Shown one piece after another: positions 26,717 to 37,354 of a stretch of DNA of 64,000 bases. The notes under the pieces are model-generated. The model was given only the letters and a program-made list of their open reading frames with translations, was not told where the DNA came from and did no database searches. Location of the stretch: assembly GCF_017741815.1 (NCBI RefSeq), contig NZ_JAGHMF010000014.1, forward strand, positions 124,001-188,000, in the 5' to 3' direction. Positions within the stretch are counted from its first letter, which is position 1. Each line of letters opens with the position of its first letter. The stretch is from Rhizobium sp. 16-488-2b. Lineage in GTDB: Bacteria; Pseudomonadota; Alphaproteobacteria; Rhizobiales; Rhizobiaceae. The position numbers and the translations under genes are program-made.

Positions 26717-27319
26717 TCATCCCTTGTTGGCGAGGTTCTCCAGCTTTTTTACCGCCGTATCGGGATTTTCGCCATAGGCGATCGTTCCAGCGAAACGCCC
26801 TTGGGAATCGAGCAGGAACACCGAGGCCGTATGGTCCATCGTGTAGTCGCCATTGGGATTGTTTTCGTCGACCGGCACCTTCTTGGCGTAGACGCGATAA
26901 CCCTTGATCACGTCCGCCACCTTGTCGGGCGCGCCCGAAATGCCGACGATCCGCTTGGAGACGTTCGACACATACTGGTTCATCACATCGGGCGTATCGC
27001 GCTCCGGATCGACGCTGACGAAATAGGCATGCAACTTGTCGCCATTGGGATCGACCTGCTTCAGCCAGCCATCCAGTTCGAACAGCGTCGTCGGGCAGAC
27101 CTCGGGGCAATGGGTGAAGCCGAAGAACACCGCCGACGGCTTGCCGCGAAACGCCTGCTCGGTGATCGGCTTGCCGTCCTGCGCCACAAGCGTGAACGGC
27201 ACGCCGAACGGACCATCGGAGGCCACCTCCTTGGTCTGCGTCACATTCAAGGTCAGCCATCCCAGGATGCCGGCCATCAGGAACACGGCAACCCACACGG
27301 CGATACGCACTGTTTTCAT
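26717..27319 (-). CDS. SCO1/SenC family copper-binding protein
   Basis: A 200-residue thioredoxin-like protein with one N-terminal membrane anchor (residues about 5-24). It has the copper ligands of the family: Cys71 and Cys75 in FTHCPEVCP and His163 in MDHTASVF. SCO proteins deliver copper to the CuA site of cytochrome c oxidase or control redox state. The start at 27319 has GAGGAAAT upstream; a longer frame adds a non-signal leader. No cox gene is adjacent, so the partner oxidase is elsewhere. Confidence 0.92.
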   Translation of the reverse strand: MKTVRIAVWVAVFLMAGILGWLTLNVTQTKEVASDGPFGVPFTLVAQDGKPITEQAFRGKPSAVFFGFTHCPEVCPTTLFELDGWLKQVDPNGDKLHAYFVSVDPERDTPDVMNQYVSNVSKRIVGISGAPDKVADVIKGYRVYAKKVPVDENNPNGDYTMDHTASVFLLDSQGRFAGTIAYGENPDTAVKKLENLANKG

Positions 27320-27623
27320 CGATAATTTCCTCGCCCGGGAAAGCAATCCCGCCCCTTGCCTGATATCGCGTCGCCGGCAGCCACGCAATTCAACAAGACG
27401 TTTTTCGGGCCGTGATGAATTGCCTCACCCGTGCGACATCCGCAATCTGCAAAACCTGGCCCGATATTGCCGCGAACCCGCGACATGTTAAATCAATCGT
27501 AACCTCTCCACGCGAACAATCGAAACAACTGAACGAGATCGATACAGCGACGACTCGAAGCCTGACGAACAGGCTGAAGACGCGGCGGGATCGACAAGAC
27601 GAACGTTCAATATCGGCGAGGGC
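27320..27623. other. Upstream region between SCO1 and the cheW unit
   Basis: About 300 bp. It holds the SCO1 Shine-Dalgarno and presumably two divergent promoters. From 27492 onward the frame of the 52-aa gene stays open (residues such as TTERDRYSDDSKPDEQAEDAA) but has no ATG, GTG or TTG before 27624; this may be the decayed upstream part of a chemoreceptor tail. Confidence 0.45.
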
Positions 27624-27782
27624 ATGAATGCCCGTCACACGCCGCGGGAAGCATCAGCAGCCTCGCATCCGAAATCATCTCCCGCCCGAGCCCTCATCGG
27701 CAAGGTCGCGGGCGCATTCAGCGGCGGCAGCGCCGCACGAGCCATGGCCGCTCCGGCCGGAGACAACTGGGAAGAATTTTGA
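27624..27782 (+). CDS. 52-aa microprotein ending in a chemoreceptor NWEEF tail
   Basis: An ATG at 27624 opens 52 codons that stop two bases before the cheW ATG, so the two are probably translated together. The sequence is an Ala/Ser/Pro-rich flexible stretch, with SPARALIGKVAGAFSGG, and ends GDNWEEF. NWEEF/NWETF is the C-terminal pentapeptide of methyl-accepting chemotaxis proteins that binds CheR and CheB. No receptor signalling domain is present upstream. It is either the remnant of a deleted mcp gene or a free tether peptide. The Shine-Dalgarno is only GGCGAGG at short spacing. Confidence 0.55.
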   Translation: MNARHTPREASAASHPKSSPARALIGKVAGAFSGGSAARAMAAPAGDNWEEF

Positions 27783-27784
27783 TC

Positions 27785-28255
27785 ATGAATAGCACTGTCA
27801 TCAACCAGACCGGTTCTCATCTGGAGATCGTGTCCTTCCATCTCGGCGAGCAGGAATTCTGCATCGACATCATGGCGATCCGCGAAATCCGCGGCTGGGC
27901 GCCGGTCACCCCGATGCCGCACACGCCGCCCTACGTTCTCGGCCTGATCAACCTGCGCGGTGCCGTCATCCCCGTCATCGACATGGCCTGCCGCCTCGGC
28001 ATGAAGATGACCGAGCCTTCCGAGCGCTCGGCGATCATCGTCACCGACATTGCCGGCAAGCTGGTCGGTCTGCTGGTCGAACAGGTCTCCGACATGATGA
28101 CCATCAAGAGCGAAGACCTGCAGCCGGCGCCGGAAATCATTCCGGAAGAACAGCGCGCCTTCTGCCGCGGCATCGTGGCGCTGGAAAAGACCATGGTCTG
28201 CTTCCTCAACCTCGACACCGTCATCGCCGACGAACTGGCCCGCGAAGCCGCGTAA
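27785..28255 (+). CDS. cheW: Chemotaxis coupling protein CheW
   Basis: A 156-residue protein, the usual size. It has the two SH3-like subdomains of CheW: LEIVSFHLGEQEFCIDIMAIREI, then VLGLINLRGAVIPVIDMACRLG with the receptor/CheA-binding N-L-R-G motif, and LVGLLVEQVSDMMTI followed by FCRGIVALEKTMVCFLNLD. It links chemoreceptors to the CheA kinase at the cell pole. The ATG at 27785 has GGGAAGA upstream. It is separate from any main che operon and is preceded by a 52-aa frame with a receptor-type tail. A bidirectional terminator follows. Confidence 0.93.
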   Translation: MNSTVINQTGSHLEIVSFHLGEQEFCIDIMAIREIRGWAPVTPMPHTPPYVLGLINLRGAVIPVIDMACRLGMKMTEPSERSAIIVTDIAGKLVGLLVEQVSDMMTIKSEDLQPAPEIIPEEQRAFCRGIVALEKTMVCFLNLDTVIADELAREAA

Positions 28256-28277
28256 GCCATACCGAACGCTTCAATGC

Positions 28278-28314
28278 AAAACAGCCCGCGACGGCATCCG
28301 TCGCGGGCTGTTTT
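28278..28314. terminator. Bidirectional terminator between cheW and the epimerase-like gene
   Basis: AAAACAGCCCGCGACGG-cat-CCGTCGCGGGCTGTTTT, a near-perfect 17-bp stem with A and T runs, serving both convergent genes. Confidence 0.9.
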
Positions 28315-28340
28315 CATTTCAATCGGCAGCCAGCCTGAGC

Positions 28341-29210
28341 CTAACCGGAGATCTCGACGGAGAAGGCAAAGCGCGCGGTCTTGCCCGCTTCGAGCGTCTG
28401 GCTGTAGGGCCGCTCGGCAAGCGCCCTGGAGCCGCCATTCTCGGCCGCCATGCCATGCCAGGGCTCGATGCAAATGAAGGGTGCGCCGGGCTTCTGCCAG
28501 AGCGCCAGATTGGGAAGGTTCTCGAAGCTGAAATGCAGCGTCGGCCCACCCTCGGCGCTATAGCGCAGCCCCTCGCCGGCCCCCTCAGGAAAGACCATCG
28601 CGTCCTCATCGAACATCCTGTGATCGAGCACCAGCCGTCCGTCCTTGAACGGAGACGGATGCTTGGCGAAGGACAACAGCCCGCCGGACAGGCGGATGAG
28701 CGCGGGCTCGGCCGCATTGTCGAGCGTGATCACATGATCGCTTCCTTGGGCGCCCGGCAGCGGCCAGACGAAGGCGGAATGGAAGCCGAGCCCGAACGGC
28801 ATCGGCCGCTGGTCGCGATTGCTCACCTCCGCGGCCACCGTCAGCGTGCGGCCCTCAAGGCTGTGCTCCACCGCAAGCACGAAATCGAACGGATAGACCG
28901 CCTTGGTCGCCTCCGACGCCGCAAGTTCGTAGCGGCACATCGTATCGCTGGACGCGGTGAGCGCGAACTCGGCGCGGCGGGCAAAACCATGCTGGTTCAT
29001 CGGATAGCTCTTGCCCTCGATCTCGACCGCATCGTCAGGCGCCTTGCCCACGATCGGAAACAGGATCGGCGACCGCCCGCTCCAGAAGGCCGCATCGCCG
29101 TTCCACAGCAGCGAACGGCCATCGCTGGTATCCAGCGCCTGCATCTCGGCACCCAGCGACGATAAGTCGACGCTCAGAAACTCGTTTGCTATCCTGTAGC
29201 TACCAGCCAT
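28341..29210 (-). CDS. Aldose 1-epimerase-like protein (LacX type)
   Basis: A 289-residue galactose-mutarotase fold protein of the LacX/YeaD-like group. Recognisable segments are SLGAEMQALDTSDGRSLLWNG at the start, SPILFPIVG and YPMNQHGFAR with the first catalytic-type His, FGLGFHSAFVWPLP with the second His, and ICIEPWHGMA with the Glu near the end. It may interconvert sugar anomers or phosphosugars. There are two ATGs; AGGA fits the second (29210) better than the first (29213). It is monocistronic, convergent with cheW. Confidence 0.88.
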   Translation of the reverse strand: MAGSYRIANEFLSVDLSSLGAEMQALDTSDGRSLLWNGDAAFWSGRSPILFPIVGKAPDDAVEIEGKSYPMNQHGFARRAEFALTASSDTMCRYELAASEATKAVYPFDFVLAVEHSLEGRTLTVAAEVSNRDQRPMPFGLGFHSAFVWPLPGAQGSDHVITLDNAAEPALIRLSGGLLSFAKHPSPFKDGRLVLDHRMFDEDAMVFPEGAGEGLRYSAEGGPTLHFSFENLPNLALWQKPGAPFICIEPWHGMAAENGGSRALAERPYSQTLEAGKTARFAFSVEISG

Positions 29211-29326
29211 CATCAGTCCTCTCGCATTAAATCTCCGGCGCGGACCTTATCCGCGCCGCATGACGATTGCCATATCGCACGAGACGACAAGAGTGGGCTT
29301 CACCGAAAGTTGCGCGCGCCCCCGCC

Positions 29327-29821
29327 CTATTGCGGCTTGCCGTTCTTCCAGGTCACCGTCTGCCCGTAGAGCGACACGGTGGAGATCGCCATCTTCGCCG
29401 AACCATTGGTGAGCTCGCGCGAATGCGCCAGATAGATCAGCGTGTCGTTCTGCTTGTCGTAGATGCGGGTGACGACGAGCTTCTTCCAGACCAGCGAGAT
29501 GCCAGATTTGAACACCTCGTCCCCGCCCTTCGAAAGGTCGATATCGCCGATCTCGATCGGCCCGGTCTGATGGCAGGAAATGGCGCTGTTGGAAGGATCC
29601 TCGAACCAGTTGCCGTTCTTGACGCGATCGATCACGCTGCGGTCGAAATAGCTGACATGGCAGGTGACGCCCTTCACCTCGGGGTCGGCCACCGCATCGA
29701 CGAGAATATCATTGCCGATCCAGTCGACCCCCACCTTGCCGACGACATCGGCGTACGCGACACCTGCGGACACCCCAGCCAGGATGGCTGCGGAAAGGAC
29801 GAGATTGCGAAGTCTGGACAT
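29327..29821 (-). CDS. creA: CreA family periplasmic protein
   Basis: A 164-residue protein with a clear N-terminal signal peptide cut after AYA (residue 24). The mature part begins DVVGKVGVDWIGNDI and includes VKGVTCHVSYFDR, EDPSNSAISCHQTGPI, with two conserved Cys, and IYDKQNDTLIYLAHSRELTNGSAK. This is the CreA family (PF05981), usually about 155-165 aa; no biochemical role is established. It stands alone. Confidence 0.9.
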   Translation of the reverse strand: MSRLRNLVLSAAILAGVSAGVAYADVVGKVGVDWIGNDILVDAVADPEVKGVTCHVSYFDRSVIDRVKNGNWFEDPSNSAISCHQTGPIEIGDIDLSKGGDEVFKSGISLVWKKLVVTRIYDKQNDTLIYLAHSRELTNGSAKMAISTVSLYGQTVTWKNGKPQ

Positions 29822-29981
29822 GGCGGAATTCCCTCAGCGGCGCTTCAATGTTGCGCAAGCTAAGATAGGCGGCGCCTGCCCCATGGCAAGCAACCCGATG
29901 CCCATGAACTGACCCCTGAATTGCCCCCCAGGAAGCGAGCCACGCCGCGCCGGCCTCACAGCCCGCAACAAGCCCGCGCCG

Positions 29982-30572
29982 CTATCCCTTCCGGCAGGTA
30001 CAGGGCTCATAACCGCGCGACGTCAGCCGCCCCGGCTTCATGCCGATGAATTCGGGGATCGCATGCACCGCGGCAGCCCCCACATGCCGTGCCATGGCAA
30101 TCGCCGCCTGCGCGCAGACGGCGGCATCCTCGGCGGCATTGTGGTGCACGAAGCGCAGACCGAGATGCTCGGCCAGAATATTCAGCCGATGCGACAGGAA
30201 ATGCGGCCAGATCCGCTGCGACATCTTCAGGCTGCAGAGATAGGTGAGCTCGGGATAGGCCTGCCGGTAGCCATCCAAGCAGGCGCGCCAGACGCTGAAA
30301 TCGAAGGAAGCATTATGCGCGATCATCGTCGCCCCCCTGAAGTCATCGATGAACTCGTCCATCACTTCAGGGAACTCCGGCGCATCCTCGACATGTTCAG
30401 GCCGAATACCATGGATGGCGATGTTCATCCCCGAAAACCGCATCTCCCGCGGCCGGATCAACCGCTCCTCCACCCTGGTCACCACGCCATCCTCGATCCA
30501 GGCAAGCCCGACCGAACAGGCACTGCCGCGCTGCTCGTTGGCGGTTTCGAAATCGATGGCGATGGTTTTCAA
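29982..30572 (-). CDS. 3'-5' exonuclease, DEDDh family (DNA pol III epsilon-like)
   Basis: A 196-residue nuclease with the DEDDh catalytic pattern: motif I IAIDFETAN (Asp and Glu), motif II HNASFDFSVW (Asp), and motif III HHNAAEDAAVCAQ (His and Asp). It resembles the stand-alone exonucleases related to DnaQ and might process single-stranded DNA ends or RNA. A C-terminal tail of about 20 residues ends in Cys-x-Cys (CTCRKG). No neighbour suggests a pathway. Confidence 0.9.
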   Translation of the reverse strand: MKTIAIDFETANEQRGSACSVGLAWIEDGVVTRVEERLIRPREMRFSGMNIAIHGIRPEHVEDAPEFPEVMDEFIDDFRGATMIAHNASFDFSVWRACLDGYRQAYPELTYLCSLKMSQRIWPHFLSHRLNILAEHLGLRFVHHNAAEDAAVCAQAAIAMARHVGAAAVHAIPEFIGMKPGRLTSRGYEPCTCRKG

Positions 30573-30662
30573 GGGGTGGGTCCGATTCTCTGGTATCTCC
30601 CAGACATACCGGCAGCCGGCCGGCGAGGCAAATGACGACAGCGATCGCCCACAGCGCCCCGA

Positions 30663-31043
30663 TTAGGCGACCGCAAGAGCATACGGCCGAGCAAGGTTCT
30701 CCGACGGCACGCCCCAAGCCTGGTTGAGCTTGAAGATCATCTCGACGGTCAGCGCCCGCTTGCGATTGAGGATTTCCGACGCCCGTGAGCGAGAGCCGAG
30801 AACATCCGCGAGATCAGCCTGATCCCGTCCCGTCATCTCCATGAACGCCTGGAGAAAATCGATCGGCGGAAGATCCAGCACCGGAAAATTCCGGCTTTCA
30901 TAGGCCTCGATGAGATCAGCCAGAATATCGAAACGATCCGCTTCCGGTGTTCCAGCAGGGGGCGGATTGTCGAAATAAGGTCCGATCTCGGCCGTTGCCC
31001 AGGCAAGGTCCGCCTCGTTTCTGATGGGTCGGATAGCGCTCAT
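30663..31043 (-). CDS. higA: HigA-type antitoxin (XRE helix-turn-helix)
   Basis: A 126-residue antitoxin with a leading helical toxin-binding part (ADRFDILADLIEAYE) and an XRE helix-turn-helix (TGRDQADLADVLGSRSRASEILNRKR). Its ATG overlaps the higB stop (ATGA), showing the toxin-first order of higBA operons. It neutralises the toxin and represses the operon. Confidence 0.88.
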   Translation of the reverse strand: MSAIRPIRNEADLAWATAEIGPYFDNPPPAGTPEADRFDILADLIEAYESRNFPVLDLPPIDFLQAFMEMTGRDQADLADVLGSRSRASEILNRKRALTVEMIFKLNQAWGVPSENLARPYALAVA

Positions 31044-31339
31044 CGTATCGTCTCCGGATCGATCCTGTCGTACTCGGCGTGCGTGCCAACGAATTTCACC
31101 AGCACCCGCTTGTGGCTATAGGCAACATGGACAATCAGCCGATACTTGTTGCCACCGATATCGAAGATCACCCTGTTATCGCCGACGAAGTCGACATTGG
31201 CTCCGAACATCCTCTTGACATCGGCGGGCCCCGACCACTGCGCCTTGACGACGGTCGCGTGCCACACGCCCAGGGGTATTCTCGCCTGCGGGTGGCGCTC
31301 CCAAAATGTACGAAGCGTGGATTTGGTGATCACCTGCAC
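31040..31339 (-). CDS. higB: HigB-type RelE-superfamily toxin
   Basis: A 99-residue RelE/HigB fold mRNA interferase: VITKSTLRTFWERHP at the start, WSGPADVKRMFGANVDFV in the middle, and the core strands VIFDIGGNKYRLIVHVAY and VLVKFVGTHAEYD. HigB cuts mRNA on the ribosome. The start is a GTG; 31339 is chosen (GGGAA about 11 bases upstream), and 31333 is the alternative. It overlaps higA by four bases. Confidence 0.85.
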   Translation of the reverse strand: MQVITKSTLRTFWERHPQARIPLGVWHATVVKAQWSGPADVKRMFGANVDFVGDNRVIFDIGGNKYRLIVHVAYSHKRVLVKFVGTHAEYDRIDPETIR

Positions 31340-31437
31340 ATGAAGACGATATTCCCAATACGGGAACAGGTCAACATTCCAAACCCACCAGCCTCTTCGC
31401 GAGACCCAACGAGGCAAATACCCGGATGAGTTGACAA

Positions 31438-31451
31438 ATATGGCCACATAT
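31438..31451 (-). promoter_or_regulatory. Possible higBA operator
   Basis: ATATG-gcca-CATAT, an inverted repeat about 100 bp upstream of higB on its transcribed side. HigA proteins repress their operon at short palindromes; binding here is inference. Confidence 0.3.
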
Positions 31452-31564
31452 CGCAACCTCGCGCCATGATCGCCAACGCAACCATGATGACCCTTCATAT
31501 CACCACGGCCCACCAAGGGTGCGCGGGTGCTGTGCTGTGTTGAATGCATAGCGATCATCCCGAG

Positions 31565-31590
31565 AACCCTGCCGAGGCGAGCAGGGTTTT
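31565..31590 (+). terminator. Attenuator-like hairpin in the GNAT gene leader
   Basis: AACCCTGC-cgaggcga-GCAGGGTT followed by TTGGG. It could be the terminator of a preceding transcript or an attenuator, as no plus-strand gene precedes it closely. Confidence 0.45.
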
Positions 31591-31597
31591 GGGAACC

Positions 31598-31626
31598 GGC
31601 TCTCCTCGTATCGACAAAGGAGAGCC
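31598..31626 (+). promoter_or_regulatory. Hairpin that sequesters the GNAT ribosome-binding site
   Basis: GGCTCTCCT (31598-31606) is perfectly complementary to AGGAGAGCC (31618-31626) over 9 bp, with an 11-nt loop. The Shine-Dalgarno AGGAG is entirely inside the stem, which ends four bases before the ATG at 31630. The base pairing is seen directly; translational control is inference. Confidence 0.6.
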
Positions 31627-31629
31627 AGA

Positions 31630-32163
31630 ATGCCGAGAGACCCTGAAAATCCGCAGCCTAATAAAGCATCACCGGCTGGAGACATCCGCGTGCGCGCCCT
31701 GCTTTCATCAGACGCCGAGGCCATCGCCGAGTTGACGAACCTTCCCGGTTTTCGCGCCGGCACGCTGCGTCTGCCCTATCCATCGGTGACCGAGGTCCGC
31801 AAGTATGCGGAGAACCCCTCGCCCGGCGCGCTGAACCTCGTCGTGACGCTCGACGACAAGATCGTCGCCAATGGGGGACTTAACCGTTTTTCCGGACGCC
31901 GCCAGCACGTCGCGAGCATCGGCATGGGCGTGCACGATGACTTTGTTGGTCGCGGTTTTGGCAGAAGACTGCTGGCGGCGATGGTCGAAGCGGCGGATGA
32001 CTGGCTCGACATCAAGCGCCTTGAGCTCACCGTCTACACCGACAACGAACCCGCCATCGCGCTCTACCGAAAATTCGGCTTCGAGCAGGAAGGGCTGCTG
32101 AAATCCTTCGGATACCGCGCCGGCGAATACGTCGACGCCTATGCCATGGGGCGGTTGCGATGA
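31630..32163 (+). CDS. GNAT-family N-acetyltransferase
   Basis: A 177-residue acetyltransferase. The GNAT fold shows LVVTLDDKIVANGGL, then HVASIGMGVHDDFVGRGFGRRLLAAMVEAA, the acetyl-CoA pyrophosphate loop (V-x-x-G-x-G-x-R/G), and LTVYTDNEPAIALYRKFGFEQEG. The substrate is unknown. AAGGAG upstream of ATG 31630 is strong but lies in a hairpin. It is divergent from higBA and convergent with ligA. Confidence 0.9.
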   Translation: MPRDPENPQPNKASPAGDIRVRALLSSDAEAIAELTNLPGFRAGTLRLPYPSVTEVRKYAENPSPGALNLVVTLDDKIVANGGLNRFSGRRQHVASIGMGVHDDFVGRGFGRRLLAAMVEAADDWLDIKRLELTVYTDNEPAIALYRKFGFEQEGLLKSFGYRAGEYVDAYAMGRLR

Positions 32164-32205
32164 GAGTACGGTGGTCGGCAATCAACCGATCACCGACCTG
32201 AAACC

Positions 32206-34395
<2,190 letters not shown>

Positions 34396-34535
34396 CTAGA
34401 GCAATTTTCACCCGGGAAAAAGCGCCGCTTTATGGTTGTCAGCAACTGGTTACAGATCGGTCCGATGATTGACTGGACCGATCGCCATTGCCGCTGCCAT
34501 CTTGTTGATCGCTACGTCGGCGTGGTGGTCGACGA

Positions 34536-36209
34536 CTACTCGCCCGCCGTCAACAACCGCTTGGCGGCCGCCCTCGCCTCTTCGGTCACCGAAGCGCCGG
34601 CCAGCATGCGGGCGATCTCTTCGGTGCGGTCGTGCGGCTCCATCGTCGCCACGCGGGTGGCGATCTTTTCGGAGCCCTCGGAAGCCGGTCCCTTGGAGAT
34701 CAAGAGATGCGTCGCGGCCCGTGCCGCCACCTGCGGCGCGTGGGTGACTGACAGCACCTGCACCTTGGCCGACAACCGCTTCAGCCGCTGACCGATCGCA
34801 TCGGCGACAGCACCACCGACGCCCGTGTCGATTTCGTCGAAAACAAGCGTCGGCGCCGAGCCGCGATCGGCAAGCGCCACCTTGAGCGCCAGCAGAAAGC
34901 GCGAGAGCTCGCCGCCGGATGCGACCTTCATGATCGAGCCGGGACGTGTGCCCGGGTTGGTCTGGACGTGGAATTCGACGACGTCGATGCCCTCGGCCGC
35001 GGCGTCCTCGGGATTGGAAGCGATCTCCACCATGAAGCGGGCGCGCTCGAGCTTCAGCGCCGGAAGTTCCGCCATGACGGCTCCGGCAAGCGCCTCGCCG
35101 GCCTGGTGACGCTTGGCCGAGACCACCTGCGCGGCAGCCTCATAGGCGACTTTCGCGACGCCGACCTCGGCCTCGAGCTTGGCAAGCTTTTCCTCGCCGG
35201 CATCAAGATCAGCCAGATCGTTGCTCATGCGGATCGCCAGCGCCGGCAGTTCGGTGACCGGCACCGAATATTTGCGCGAGGCGCCGCGCAGCGCGAAAAG
35301 CCGCTCCTCGACGCGCTCGAGTTCCTTGGGATCGTATTCCGTCTTGCGCAGTGCGGCTTCGACTTCCATCTGCGCGTTGGACAGCTGGTCGAGTGCTGCA
35401 TCAAGCAGCGCCACGGTGTCCTCAAGCAGGCCCGGCGCCTCATGGCTCTTGCGCTCCAGCCGGCGCACCAGCGAGGCGATATGGGGCACGGGCGAGGCAT
35501 TGCCGTTGAGGAATTCGGAGGCCTCGGCGATATCGCCGGCGATCCGCTCGGCCTTCATCATCTTCTGGCGGCGTTCGGCGAGCTCGTCCTCTTCGCCGTC
35601 CTGCGGTGCCAGCTTGTCGAGCTCTTCGACGGAAGAGCGGATGTAGTCCGCCTCGCGGGCAGCCGCCTCGACCTTCTCGCGGTGTTTCTTCAGCGTCCGC
35701 TCCGTATCGCGCCAGACGCGGTAGAGCTGCGAGACGCCGGCCACCTCGTCGGCGATGCCGGCGAAGGCGTCGAGCAGGATGCGGTGGGCGTGGGTATCGA
35801 CCAGCGCGCGGTCATCGTGCTGTCCGTGGATCTCGACCAGCATCTGGCCGGCCTGGCGCATCAGCTGCACGCTGAGCGGCTGGTCGTTGACATAGGCCTT
35901 GGTGCGGCCATCGGCGCTCTGCACGCGGCGGAAGATCAGGTCGCCGTCATCGTCGATGCCGTTGTCGCGCAACAGCACGCGAGCCCGGTGGTCGGGGCCG
36001 ACGTCGAAGACGGCCGTCACCTGCCCCTTGTCCTCGCCGTGGCGGACCAGACCGCCATCGCCGCGCCCGCCAAGGGCGAGCGACAGGCTGTCGAGCAGGA
36101 TGGATTTGCCGGCGCCGGTCTCCCCCGTCAGAACGGAGAGACCCGCCTCGAAGGCAAGATCCAGCCGCTCGATCAGGACGATATCGCGGATCGAAAGCTG
36201 GATCAGCAT
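34536..36209 (-). CDS. recN: DNA repair protein RecN
   Basis: A 557-residue SMC-like ATPase for double-strand break repair. Walker A GETGAGKS is at residues 29-36, the coiled coils occupy the middle with QHDDRALVDTHAHR before them, and the C-terminal half has the ABC signature region (ASGGELSRFLLALKVAL) and Walker B (TLVFDEIDTGVGG). The start at 36209 (MLIQLSIRDIVLIERLDL) is the usual RecN beginning; the upstream frame adds 15 residues. It starts five bases after the bamD stop, so it is probably co-transcribed with bamD. Confidence 0.95.
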   Translation of the reverse strand: MLIQLSIRDIVLIERLDLAFEAGLSVLTGETGAGKSILLDSLSLALGGRGDGGLVRHGEDKGQVTAVFDVGPDHRARVLLRDNGIDDDGDLIFRRVQSADGRTKAYVNDQPLSVQLMRQAGQMLVEIHGQHDDRALVDTHAHRILLDAFAGIADEVAGVSQLYRVWRDTERTLKKHREKVEAAAREADYIRSSVEELDKLAPQDGEEDELAERRQKMMKAERIAGDIAEASEFLNGNASPVPHIASLVRRLERKSHEAPGLLEDTVALLDAALDQLSNAQMEVEAALRKTEYDPKELERVEERLFALRGASRKYSVPVTELPALAIRMSNDLADLDAGEEKLAKLEAEVGVAKVAYEAAAQVVSAKRHQAGEALAGAVMAELPALKLERARFMVEIASNPEDAAAEGIDVVEFHVQTNPGTRPGSIMKVASGGELSRFLLALKVALADRGSAPTLVFDEIDTGVGGAVADAIGQRLKRLSAKVQVLSVTHAPQVAARAATHLLISKGPASEGSEKIATRVATMEPHDRTEEIARMLAGASVTEEARAAAKRLLTAGE

Positions 36210-36214
36210 CGGCT

Positions 36215-37057
36215 TTAAGTACCGAGGAGTTTCTTGCCGGCCTGCGAAATCCACGAGCCCTGATTCTCACGCGGCTCTGCGCCGTTGCTCTTCAGCAGCT
36301 TGTAGGAATCCGCGTACCACTGGCTGTCGGGGTAGTTGTGGCCGAGAACGGCGGCTGCCGTCTGAGCTTCCTCGACGATACCCATCGCGTAATAGGCCTC
36401 GACCAGACGCGCGAGCGCCTCTTCAACCTGGTTCGTGTTCGGATACTTCTCGACGACGATACGGAAGCGCGAGATGGCGGCAAGGTATTCCTTGCGCTCC
36501 ATGTAGTAGCGGCCGATCTGCATTTCCTTGCCGGCGAGCTGGTCGCGGGCAAAGCGGATCTTCGCCTGCGCGTCGTCGACATATTCGGAATCTGGATAGT
36601 TGTCGATCACGGCCTGCATCGCCTCGACGGTTCTGGACGCAGCGCGCTGGTCCTGCGTCACGTCGACGATCTGCTTGGAATAGGTGAGACCGATCAGGTA
36701 CTGCACATAGGCGGCATCCTTGGACTTCGGATACTGCGCCATGTAGCGGTTGCCCGAGGCCAGCGCTTCGTCGAGGCGGCCCTGGCGGTACTTCACGAAG
36801 GTGCTCATCACCAGACCCTTGCGGGCCCATTCCGAGAACGGATTTTCGCGGTCGATCGAATCGAACTTGCGCGCGGCTTCCGCCATGTTGCCGGCCTTCA
36901 TGTTGGCCAGACCCTGATTGTAGAGAACATCAGGCGGATCGCTCTGCAGGCCGAGCTTGGTAATATCGATATCGGGGTCCGATTGGCATCCGGAAATCAA
37001 GGCACCTGCGCTCAGCACCAGGAGCGATGCGAACAAAGCACGCGCTGTCTTCATCAT
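36215..37057 (-). CDS. bamD: Outer-membrane assembly lipoprotein BamD (ComL)
   Basis: A 280-residue outer-membrane lipoprotein of the beta-barrel assembly machine. The signal peptide ends in the lipobox LISGC (Cys at 24). The mature part has TPR repeats ([71 protein letters not shown]). It works with BamA to insert outer-membrane proteins. Two adjacent ATGs are possible (37057, 37054). It is the first gene of a bamD-recN unit, separated by a terminator from lpxC upstream. Confidence 0.93.
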   Translation of the reverse strand: MMKTARALFASLLVLSAGALISGCQSDPDIDITKLGLQSDPPDVLYNQGLANMKAGNMAEAARKFDSIDRENPFSEWARKGLVMSTFVKYRQGRLDEALASGNRYMAQYPKSKDAAYVQYLIGLTYSKQIVDVTQDQRAASRTVEAMQAVIDNYPDSEYVDDAQAKIRFARDQLAGKEMQIGRYYMERKEYLAAISRFRIVVEKYPNTNQVEEALARLVEAYYAMGIVEEAQTAAAVLGHNYPDSQWYADSYKLLKSNGAEPRENQGSWISQAGKKLLGT

Positions 37058-37300
37058 ACTTTCAGACCCTGCATAACCCATCGGAACATCCCAAGAGCCG
37101 CCATCCCTCAACGGCAGCCACGCCTCGCTGGCGTTTCTAGCCACAAATGCATGGCCAGAGCAACGCATTGATGATGCATTAACGCATTTTTGTGGCGGCC
37201 CCGCCGATAATCGTCTGTTTTGTCCGGATAATTCTCGATTATGCCCAGCTAAATATCTGCCGCGAAAGGTCTATCGGGAATCACACCTGGCTGTTGCACA

Positions 37301-37328
37301 TAAAGAAACCGCCTCCCGAAGGAGGCGG
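37301..37328 (-). terminator. Terminator of lpxC
   Basis: CCGCCTCC-cgaa-GGAGGCGG hairpin; on the minus strand followed by TTTCTTTA, just after the lpxC stop. The 250 bp between it and bamD probably carries the bamD promoter; nothing else is seen there. Confidence 0.82.
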
Positions 37329-37354
37329 CCCTGGCCTAAAGAATGCGACGGAGG

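Noticed and set aside
30663-31339. Prophage or genomic island around higBA
   Set aside because: No integrase, tRNA junction or phage gene is present; a lone toxin-antitoxin pair is common in rhizobial chromosomes.
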